Source of the DNA: an uncultured Chthoniobacterales bacterium
Lineage (GTDB): Bacteria; Verrucomicrobiota; Verrucomicrobiae; Chthoniobacterales; UBA10450
Length of the DNA stretch: 7,245 bases
NCBI GenBank assembly: GCA_955652855.1
Contig: CATPCN010000111.1
Location: 1 to 7,245 of the forward strand
Reading direction: 5' to 3'
Shown piece after piece: positions 1 to 5,429 of the stretch (the stretch's first letter is position 1; every line of letters starts with the position of its first letter). The position numbers were made by a program, and so were the translations under genes. The notes under the pieces were generated by a model, which did no database searches, was not told the origin of the DNA, and saw only the letters and a program-made list of their open reading frames with translations.

Positions 1-1
1 A

Positions 2-337
2 AATTTGGCTAAAACGAAACTTCAGGGACGCGTTCGCCGGCAAGAAGTGTTTGAACTTTTGAAGCGCGCAAGTTTTACGGAAACATTTCAAATAATTTTT
101 GCCGACCCGCCTTATGAAGAATCAAAAACAGGCGAGCGATACACTGACAAACTTCTTGCAAATCAAACATTGCCGCGACTGCTCGAACCGAACGGGATTT
201 TTGTTTTGGAGAAACGGCCGAGCGAGGTCACGCTCCAAACTAAATCGTGGCACGTTGTGCATAGCAAAAGATACGGCGCGTCCGAAGTGCTATTCCTTTC
301 CTCAATCCGGTTTCCGCAATCCGCAATCGAATCGTGA
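2..337 (+). CDS. rsmD: 16S rRNA (guanine-N2)-methyltransferase, RsmD family, 3' part only
   Basis: The reading frame is open from the window edge, so the 5' end of the gene is missing; 111 residues are visible. RsmD-family enzymes use S-adenosylmethionine to methylate a guanine of 16S rRNA (G966 in E. coli) during 30S assembly in the cytoplasm. The visible part begins near the end of the SAM-binding fold. The strand and catalytic loop FADPPY is encoded at about 98-115; DPPY is the family's form of the N6/N2-methyltransferase motif IV. The later stretch with LLEPNGIFVLEKR and then RYGASEVLFL matches the last strands of the fold. About 90 N-terminal residues would be missing compared with the roughly 200-residue family length. 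A TTG at position 5 is not a credible start, since the frame continues upstream. The stop overlaps the GTG start of the next gene, which suggests translational coupling. The last eight or so residues come from a small heptamer repeat and look like a non-conserved tail. Confidence 0.85.
   Translation, partial: NLAKTKLQGRVRRQEVFELLKRASFTETFQIIFADPPYEESKTGERYTDKLLANQTLPRLLEPNGIFVLEKRPSEVTLQTKSWHVVHSKRYGASEVLFLSSIRFPQSAIES
303..330. repeat. Degenerate tandem heptamer (CAATCCG)4
   Basis: Four consecutive 7-base units sit in register: CAATCCG at 303-309, GTTTCCG at 310-316, CAATCCG at 317-323 and CAATCGA at 324-330. They encode the final residues of the RsmD-like protein and end four bases before the GTG start of waaA. 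Because the unit is not a multiple of three, any gain or loss of a unit would shift the end of rsmD. Confidence 0.55.
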
Positions 338-1623
338 TCCGTCTTATTTACAATTTATTGTTTCCAATTGGGCTCCTTCTTTTTTTGCCCGGCTACGTCG
401 TGAAAATGTGGCGGCGCGGAAATTACCGGCACAAGTTTGGACAACGGCTGGGTATTTATGATCGCGATGTGCGTGAACGACTCCGTGCGCATCGGTGGAC
501 TTGGATGCACGCGGTCAGCGTCGGTGAAGTGATGATTGCGCTGAAGCTTGCCACGAAGCTGAAAGAGCTGGAACCGGATCTCCATGTCGCAGTAACGACG
601 ACAACGACGACCGGATTTGCGCTCGCCCAAAAAGATGCGCCGCCATTTTGCGAAGTGATGTACGCGCCGCTCGATTTCTGGCCGGTAATGCGGCGTGCTT
701 TCGCGGTGATTCGGCCCGTGAGAATTGTTCTTGTCGAAGCTGAGGTCTGGCCAAATCTTGCGGCCGAAGCTCACGCTTGCAACATTGCGTTGACCCTGGT
801 GAATGCGCGATTGTCACCGCGCTCCGAAAAAAGATTTCGCCGGTTTCGATCTTTTGTCGCGCCGACTTTTCGACTTCTCGATCTTGTTTGCGTTCCCGAG
901 CCGGAAGATCTGGATCGATGGAGCATGCTCGGCGTCGAGCGTGATCGAATCCGACGTACCGGTAGCATCAAGTATGATCCGGCGGGCCTCGAGGATAAGG
1001 TCAAGATTCAAAGAATCGGAATGTTTCATTTGAATCCACTCGATCCGACACATCTCGTGCTCTTGGGCGGCAGCACGCACGCCGGGGAGGAGGAATTACT
1101 CGCGCAGATTTTTCTTAAATTGCGCCAAAGCTTTCCGTCTTTGTGCCTGTTTTTGGCTCCGCGCCACGTGGAGCGCGTGCGGGAAATTCGGGAACACCTT
1201 GAAAATCTTTCGCTGAAGGTGTGCCTGGCCAGTGAAGCTGAAACGCATGGTGATTCGAAGCCGGATTGTGTGTTGCTCGACAAAACCGGCGAGCTACAAC
1301 GCTGGTATGGCATCGCCACAGTCGTGTTCATCGGCAAGAGCCTCACGGCGCACGGCGGACAAAATCCGGTCGAGCCAATTGCAGCCGGCGTTCCAGTTAT
1401 TTTTGGACCGCACATGGAAAACTTCGCAAGGCTCGCGAAAAGTCTTGTCGCAAAAAATGGCGCGATCGAAGTCCGGGATGCAGATGAACTCGAAAAGGCG
1501 GTGGGAAAACTTCTGGGCGACCCCGAAGCTCGGCGCTTTCTTGTGGAGAATGCGCAACACGTGTTGATGGAGCACCGCGGTGCGACGGCGCGCACGGCCG
1601 CGCTACTTGTCGATCTTGTCTAG
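334..1623 (+). CDS. waaA: 3-deoxy-D-manno-octulosonic acid (Kdo) transferase
   Basis: This 429-residue protein matches WaaA/KdtA, the GT30 glycosyltransferase that moves Kdo from CMP-Kdo to the lipid A precursor on the inner face of the cytoplasmic membrane, the first core-LPS step. A hydrophobic N-terminal anchor covers residues 4-24. WMHAVSVGE at 57-65 contains the conserved Glu (E65), equivalent to the proposed catalytic base. A TTTTTTG stretch follows at about 88-94. EAEVWPN at 135-141 is the family ETELWPN block with one change, and NARLS is at 157-161. In the C-terminal Rossmann domain, GGST (245-248), APRH (275-278), GGQNPVEP (341-348) and GPHMENF (358-364) mark the CMP-Kdo site. Length is normal. 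The GTG start at 334 overlaps the upstream stop (GTGA) and has no clear Shine-Dalgarno sequence, so coupling is likely. The number of Kdo residues added cannot be told from sequence. The gene shows that the organism makes LPS or a relative. Confidence 0.93.
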   Translation: MIRLIYNLLFPIGLLLFLPGYVVKMWRRGNYRHKFGQRLGIYDRDVRERLRAHRWTWMHAVSVGEVMIALKLATKLKELEPDLHVAVTTTTTTGFALAQKDAPPFCEVMYAPLDFWPVMRRAFAVIRPVRIVLVEAEVWPNLAAEAHACNIALTLVNARLSPRSEKRFRRFRSFVAPTFRLLDLVCVPEPEDLDRWSMLGVERDRIRRTGSIKYDPAGLEDKVKIQRIGMFHLNPLDPTHLVLLGGSTHAGEEELLAQIFLKLRQSFPSLCLFLAPRHVERVREIREHLENLSLKVCLASEAETHGDSKPDCVLLDKTGELQRWYGIATVVFIGKSLTAHGGQNPVEPIAAGVPVIFGPHMENFARLAKSLVAKNGAIEVRDADELEKAVGKLLGDPEARRFLVENAQHVLMEHRGATARTAALLVDLV

Positions 1624-1625
1624 AG

Positions 1626-1650
1626 ATTGCCGGCTCGCCGGATCGGCAAT
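1626..1650 (+). terminator. Hairpin after waaA, possible terminator
   Basis: ATTGCCG at 1626-1632 and CGGCAAT at 1644-1650 form a perfect 7-bp inverted repeat with an 11-base loop, starting two bases after the waaA stop. The bases after the stem (TTACCTT) are only a weak T tract, so it may be a weak rho-independent terminator or just an mRNA 3'-end stem. Its place between waaA and the tRNA gene supports a transcript boundary. Confidence 0.4.
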
Positions 1651-1655
1651 TTACC

Positions 1656-1684
1656 TTGCGTGCACGCAGCGCAATTCCGATATT
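1656..1684 (+). promoter_or_regulatory. Candidate sigma-70-type promoter for the tRNA gene
   Basis: TTGCGT (1656-1661) and GATATT (1679-1684) are separated by 17 bases. They match the -35 and -10 consensus at 3 of 6 and 4 of 6 positions. A start near 1691 would leave a leader of only about 7 bases before the tRNA, which is usual for tRNA genes. The match is weak and could be chance. Confidence 0.28.
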
Positions 1685-1697
1685 GGCCAGCTTTTGT

Positions 1698-1773
1698 GAC
1701 CCTATCGTCCAGTGGCCTAGGACACCGCCCTTTCACGGCGGTAACACGGGTTCGAATCCCGTTAGGGTCGCCA
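1698..1773 (+). tRNA. tRNA-Glu (anticodon TTC)
   Basis: A complete 76-base cloverleaf can be drawn. The acceptor stem is GACCCTA (1698-1704) with TAGGGTC (1763-1769), followed by discriminator G1770 and an encoded CCA (1771-1773). The D stem is GTCC (1707-1710) with GGAC (1720-1723). The anticodon stem is CCGCC (1725-1729) with GGCGG (1737-1741) around loop CTTTCAC, placing anticodon TTC at 1732-1734. The T stem is ACGGG (1746-1750) with CCCGT (1758-1762) around TTCGAAT. All stems pair perfectly. It reads GAA and, by wobble, GAG codons. In many bacteria Glu-tRNA is also the substrate for tetrapyrrole synthesis. No repeat of its 3' end is seen elsewhere in the window, so there is no sign of an integrated element here. 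Confidence 0.97.
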
Positions 1774-1880
1774 CTAAAATCTTGTCGGGAAGGGGAAACG
1801 CCAATACAATAGCTGCCCCGAATGGGACTTCCTGGCGCCTAAAGAAGTGTGACCGGAAGATTATCCAAAGGACCTAAAAC

Positions 1881-1909
1881 TTGATCGACCATTTCTTCCC
1901 GCGGTTAAA
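1881..1909 (+). promoter_or_regulatory. Weak candidate promoter for the sphingolipid-type operon
   Basis: TTGATC (1881-1886) is followed after 17 bases by GTTAAA (1904-1909). The first box matches the -35 consensus at four positions; the second is a poor -10. It lies in the 150-base gap between the tRNA and the first operon gene, where a promoter is expected if the hairpin after waaA ends the upstream transcript. The rest of the gap (1774-1880) shows no gene and no convincing hairpin. Confidence 0.2.
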
Positions 1910-1924
1910 CAGGATGATTGTCAC

Positions 1925-2035
1925 ATGAAAGTCTCGCGGCGATTGAAAATGGGTCGACAAATGTGCAGGGCATGCGGTGCAGCTTCCGTGTTGATTCGTC
2001 GACGGTTCACTTTCACTTTGAAGGTGTGCACATGA
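1925..2035 (+). CDS. Possible 36-residue leader peptide overlapping the SPT-like gene
   Basis: An ATG at 1925 opens a 36-codon frame whose TGA (2033-2035) overlaps the ATG at 2032 of the next gene as ATGA. AGGA at 1911-1914 is a possible but distant Shine-Dalgarno sequence. The peptide is very basic, begins MKVSRRLKMGRQ, and has a CRAC (Cys-x-x-Cys) pair near residues 14-17. I do not recognise it. It could be a translated leader that couples ribosomes onto the SPT-like gene, or a chance frame. The same DNA is also open in the SPT-like frame from a TTG at 1918, so at most one of these readings is likely to be used. A conserved frame in relatives would decide. Confidence 0.22.
   Translation: MKVSRRLKMGRQMCRACGAASVLIRRRFTFTLKVCT
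2020..2024 (+). promoter_or_regulatory. Ribosome binding site that favours the ATG at 2032
   Basis: GAAGG lies 7 bases before the ATG at 2032, a normal distance. This supports 2032, rather than the TTG at 1918, as the start of the SPT-like gene. Confidence 0.45.
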
Positions 2036-3312
2036 GAAGTAACCTGCATCAGCCTGCGACGGAACAGGCATTCGACGCGAACCTGAGTTTGGCGGATTTC
2101 GTCGTCGGCGACAGCGAAGATCCGCTGGTCCCACCGATGGCTTTTACGCAATGGCGTCAAGCCGGCGCTTGGGAGGCCAGGCTCTATGAGCCGGAAATGC
2201 TCGCGACGGCTGATGCGAGGACGAGCATCAATTACGAAGGCAAGCCGCGCTCGGTCATTAATCTCTGTTCGTATAATTATCTCGGGCTCGCAAACCATCC
2301 CGAAGTGATCGCGGCTGCGCGAGACGCACTTTCAAAATACGGCGTGGGTGCGTGCGGCTCGCCTTTGCTTTCCGGGATGACCGATTTGCATCGACAACTC
2401 GAGCGCGCGATTGCGAAGTTTCTTGGACGCGAAGATGCCATGCTGTTTAACAGCGGATTCGGTGGCGCACTCGGAACGCTTTCCGGTCTTCTGCGGAAAA
2501 CTGATGTCGCCGTTCTCGATAATCGATCGCACCTCAGTTTACGCGATGGCGCAGTCTTGTCCCGATCGCGGGTGGACCGTTTTGAGCACAACGATCCGGC
2601 CTCGCTCGATGCCGCTCTCGGCCGACGAAAAGGCAGGCGGCAACTTGTGATCGTGGAAGGCATTTACTCGATGGACGGCGATTTCGCCAACCTTGATGCG
2701 TTGCTCACTATCGCCGAGTCGCACAATGCGAGCGTATTTATCGACGAAGCGCACTCAATCCTGGCTTGCGGCGCGCATGGGCGGGGTGCGGCGGAGCATC
2801 TTCAGGTGGAAGATCGTATTCGGATTGTGTATGGCACATTCTCAAAGGCATTTGCTGCTCTGGGAGGTTTCGTTACCGGTCCTACCGAAACGCTGGATTA
2901 TTTGCGCTACTATGCACACTCCTACGCCTATTCCTGTGCCTTGCCGCCCGCGATTGTCGCCGCGGTCTTGAAATCGCTCGAGATTGCGGGTCGCGAACCA
3001 GAATTGCGCGAGCAGCTTTGGGCGAATGCGAAATATTTTCGCGAGCAAGTGAACTCTCTCGGCATCGACACGGGAATTTCGACGACTTACATCATGCCGC
3101 TCGTCGTTGGAGATCGTGAGCGAATGTATCGTCTCGGGCACGAGTTGCGGCGCCGCGGACTTTGGGTCGCGCCGGTTGATTATCCAGCCGTGCCGCAGGA
3201 AGGCATTTGCTTCCGCGCTTGTGTGACGGCGAAGCACACCCGCGCGGATCTGGACGAAGCGCTCAACATTCTTGCCGACACACTCGTTCCGGCGATCAAA
3301 CAAAGCGCCTGA
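2032..3312 (+). CDS. spt: PLP-dependent alpha-oxoamine synthase, serine palmitoyltransferase-like
   Basis: This 426-residue protein belongs to the alpha-oxoamine synthase family (fold type I), which condenses an amino acid with an acyl thioester and releases CO2. Serine palmitoyltransferase makes 3-ketosphinganine from serine and palmitoyl-CoA or acyl-ACP. Visible residues are the ring-stacking His in RSHLS (H167), DEAHS (D238 binds the pyridine nitrogen, H241), the Schiff-base lysine in GTFSKAFAALGGF (K272) and the substrate-carboxylate Arg in FRACVTAKHT (R395). GTFSK followed by LGGF is closer to SPT than to the GTLGKALGG form of Kbl. The N-terminal 60 residues before the NYLGL block suit SPT-like proteins. 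The start was chosen at ATG 2032 for its GAAGG site and family length; a TTG at 1918, just after a stop, would add 38 residues. The next genes handle lipid head groups and N-acylation, which supports SPT over BioF or Kbl. Exact acyl and amino acid substrates are not provable here. Confidence 0.85.
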   Translation: MRSNLHQPATEQAFDANLSLADFVVGDSEDPLVPPMAFTQWRQAGAWEARLYEPEMLATADARTSINYEGKPRSVINLCSYNYLGLANHPEVIAAARDALSKYGVGACGSPLLSGMTDLHRQLERAIAKFLGREDAMLFNSGFGGALGTLSGLLRKTDVAVLDNRSHLSLRDGAVLSRSRVDRFEHNDPASLDAALGRRKGRRQLVIVEGIYSMDGDFANLDALLTIAESHNASVFIDEAHSILACGAHGRGAAEHLQVEDRIRIVYGTFSKAFAALGGFVTGPTETLDYLRYYAHSYAYSCALPPAIVAAVLKSLEIAGREPELREQLWANAKYFREQVNSLGIDTGISTTYIMPLVVGDRERMYRLGHELRRRGLWVAPVDYPAVPQEGICFRACVTAKHTRADLDEALNILADTLVPAIKQSA

Positions 3313-3345
3313 GCGTCGTGGCGGGGATGGCGCTTCGTTTTCCGG

Positions 3346-4278
3346 ATGGCGATGAATCTTGAGAGCGCCATGTCGTCATCGCAAATCGAGGACACTTATA
3401 AGGCGCGCGACGTCGAAGGTTGGATCGACATCTATTTTTACCGGAAGATCGGTTTTTTCTTAGCGCGGTTCTTCGCGAAACTGAAGATGACGCCCGCCGG
3501 CGTAACTTTCTTCGGCGCGGCTGTCGGAGTTCTCGCCGGCCATCTCTATTATTATCGCCATCTCTCTATCAACATCGCGGGAATGATCCTTCACGTTTTC
3601 GCGAACGCACTGGACAACGCGGATGGACAACTCGCGCGAATTACCAAACAGGGGAGTCGCGCTGGGCGCACACTTGATGGCTTGTGTGACGCGATCGTCT
3701 TTGCCAGCGTTTATGTGCATCTCAGCCTTCGTCACGTGATGGAAGGCGGCTCCGCCTGGATCGGGTTGGTTGCACTCGCTGCCGCCTTCAGTCATTCACT
3801 CCAAAGCGCGGTCGCGGATTATTACCGGCACGGTTACCTCTTTTTCGTGCACGGAAAATCGCGTTCGGAATTGGATTCGTCGGACGCTCTTCGTAAGGCT
3901 TCGGATCAACTGAGCTGGCGCAAAGAACCGTGGCAAAAATTCCTCGCCCGCTTCTACGCCAACTACACCCGAGAACAGGAAATGCTCGCGCCGCAACAGG
4001 CCAGGTTGCTCGCAGCTGTTAACTCACACAGCGGGATCATCCAACCATGGTTCGCCGACGATTATCGCCGCCGAAACCGACAAATGACGAAATGGTTCAA
4101 TGTGATGACGGTGAACACACGGATGCTCTTCCTTTTTGCTTTGCTTTTTCTCGGTAAACCGACCTGGTATTTTTTTGTCGATCTAACGCTGCTCAATCTC
4201 GTGCTTGCATTCGTGCTTGTGCGCCAGAATCAAATGTCGCGCGAAATGTGCGTCGAGCTAGAGAGACGTTCGACGTGA
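3346..4278 (+). CDS. CDP-alcohol phosphotransferase, membrane-bound, probable sphingolipid or phospholipid head-group enzyme
   Basis: This 310-residue membrane protein has the complete CDP-alcohol phosphatidyltransferase signature D-x2-D-G-x2-A-R-x8-G-x3-D-x3-D: D90, D93, G94, A97, R98, G107, D111, D115. The Asp residues bind the metal and the last is the proposed base. Such enzymes displace CMP from a CDP-activated group with a hydroxyl acceptor in the inner membrane. Hydrophobic segments lie at about 51-70, 73-90, 116-130, 137-156, 258-270 and 274-291. A soluble insert of about 90 residues (158-250), rich in charged and aromatic residues (YYRHGYLFF, SELDSS, YTREQE), splits the membrane domain. 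I recall similar inserts in CDP-alcohol enzymes of Bacteroidetes inositol-lipid loci, but could not check. The gene starts 33 bases after the SPT-like gene; ATGs at 3346, 3352 and 3370 are all possible. It overlaps the next gene by GTGA. The CDP donor and acceptor are unknown; ceramide is a reasonable acceptor from context. Confidence 0.85.
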   Translation: MAMNLESAMSSSQIEDTYKARDVEGWIDIYFYRKIGFFLARFFAKLKMTPAGVTFFGAAVGVLAGHLYYYRHLSINIAGMILHVFANALDNADGQLARITKQGSRAGRTLDGLCDAIVFASVYVHLSLRHVMEGGSAWIGLVALAAAFSHSLQSAVADYYRHGYLFFVHGKSRSELDSSDALRKASDQLSWRKEPWQKFLARFYANYTREQEMLAPQQARLLAAVNSHSGIIQPWFADDYRRRNRQMTKWFNVMTVNTRMLFLFALLFLGKPTWYFFVDLTLLNLVLAFVLVRQNQMSREMCVELERRST

Positions 4279-5429
4279 GCTTACAATCACGGTCTGTGTC
4301 GAAGATCGAAGTTACACAAGTCAGCTCCCGGAAAGATCGAGATACATTTATCAAGTTTCCATGGCGGATTTACGAAAATGATCCGGCCTGGGTGCCGCCA
4401 CTCCTGATTGAGCGGAAGGCGTTTCTCGATTCGAAGAAGCACCCATTTTATGAACACGGCGCTGCCGCGCTCTTCCTTGCGAAGCGTGGGGACGAAGTCG
4501 TGGGTCGAATCATGGCGAGTGATGATGCGAATTATAATTCGCTCCATAAGTCGAGCGTTGGTTGTTTCGGTCTGTTCGAGTGCATCGACGATACCGAAGT
4601 CGCCGCTGCGCTACTGCAAGCGGCAGAGAATTGGCTGCGTGCGCGAGGTCGCAACGAGATCATGGGACCGATTGATTACTCGACGAACTATGTTTGCGGA
4701 CTTCTCGTGGACGGATTTCAACATCCCCCCACGCTGTTAACGTCGCACAACCTGCCTTATTACGCGGCGCTTATCGAAGGTTGCGGACTCAAAAAGGAAA
4801 TCGATTTCTACGCATGGTGGTTTAGCGATGCGACGACGGCCGTTTCTCGCCTGCAAAAACTAGCGGCCCGATTGCAGTCGCGAATTCATTTTACGATTCG
4901 CGAAGTCGACATGCGCAATTTGTCCGCGGAGAGTGAGCGATTGCGCAGTATTTACAACGAAGCCTGGCAGAATAATTGGGGCTTCGTGCCATTCAGTGCA
5001 GCGGAGTTTGCGCACCTGACTAATGAGATGAAGCCGTTGGTGCGGCCAGACTTCACCGCCATCGCCGAGATCGACGGCGAACCAATTGGTTTCATCCTCG
5101 GATTGCCGGACATCAACGTTGCTTTCCAAAAAATTAATGGACGCCTGACCACTTTTGGAATTCCGATCGGAATAGCAAAGCTGCTCTATTACAAGGCGCG
5201 ATTGCGCAAGGCGAGGCTCATCGCGATGGGAGTGCGTCCGAAGTTTCGCCGGCTTGGCGTCGCGGAGATGCTCGTCCTGCACGTCATGGAGAAAGGAATG
5301 ATCAAGGCCGGCTTTTTTGCCGAGCTGAGCATGACGCTGGAAAACAACGTGCTGGTAAATCGCTTCATCGAGGCCATCGGCGCTACGAAATACAAGACCT
5401 ATCGGATTTATTCCAAGTCCATAAACTAA
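4275..5429 (+). CDS. GNAT-like N-acyltransferase, bacterial ceramide synthase-like
   Basis: This 384-residue protein resembles a family usually labelled GNAT N-acetyltransferase (YghO type), to which, as I recall, the Caulobacter bacterial ceramide synthase belongs. Family-like blocks in order are DPAWVPPL (36-43), HPFYEHGAAALFLAKR (56-71), VGRIMA (76-81), GCFGLFECIDD (96-106), AAENWLRARG (116-125), MGPIDYSTNYVCGLLVDGF (130-148) and HNLPYYAALIEGCGLKK (158-174). The C-terminal half has the acyl-CoA pyrophosphate-binding motif R325-x-x-G328-x-A330 of GNAT enzymes. No signal peptide or membrane segment is obvious. The GTG at 4275 forms a GTGA overlap with the upstream stop and has GAGAGA 8 bases before it; a GTG at 4248 would add nine residues and a 31-base overlap. 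Next to an SPT-like gene the likely role is N-acylation of the sphingoid base. The substrate is inferred from context, and another long-chain amine acceptor is possible. Confidence 0.75.
   Translation: MSLQSRSVSKIEVTQVSSRKDRDTFIKFPWRIYENDPAWVPPLLIERKAFLDSKKHPFYEHGAAALFLAKRGDEVVGRIMASDDANYNSLHKSSVGCFGLFECIDDTEVAAALLQAAENWLRARGRNEIMGPIDYSTNYVCGLLVDGFQHPPTLLTSHNLPYYAALIEGCGLKKEIDFYAWWFSDATTAVSRLQKLAARLQSRIHFTIREVDMRNLSAESERLRSIYNEAWQNNWGFVPFSAAEFAHLTNEMKPLVRPDFTAIAEIDGEPIGFILGLPDINVAFQKINGRLTTFGIPIGIAKLLYYKARLRKARLIAMGVRPKFRRLGVAEMLVLHVMEKGMIKAGFFAELSMTLENNVLVNRFIEAIGATKYKTYRIYSKSIN

Noticed and set aside
592..612. ACG-like trinucleotide run encoding six threonines in WaaA
   Set aside because: A Thr-rich stretch before the conserved Gly is normal at this place in Kdo transferases, so it needs no separate repeat explanation.
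1026..1595. Open frame of 189 codons on the minus strand opposite waaA
   Set aside because: The translation is rich in Ser, Arg and Cys with no motif, typical of the antisense of a GC-rich gene; waaA on the plus strand explains the DNA.
1630..1641. Small palindrome CCGGCTCGCCGG inside the hairpin after waaA
   Set aside because: It competes with the larger ATTGCCG/CGGCAAT stem, leaves a loop of only two to four bases and looks like chance in GC-rich DNA.
1698..1773. tRNA-Glu as the attachment site of an integrated island carrying the lipid genes
   Set aside because: No integrase gene and no second copy of the tRNA 3' end are visible in the window, and base use does not change sharply by eye. 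A distant right end beyond the window cannot be excluded.
1918..2031. TTG start at 1918 giving the SPT-like protein 38 more residues
   Set aside because: TTG is a rare start, it directly follows an in-frame stop, no good ribosome site precedes it, and the extension matches nothing I know in the family; ATG 2032 has a normal ribosome site.
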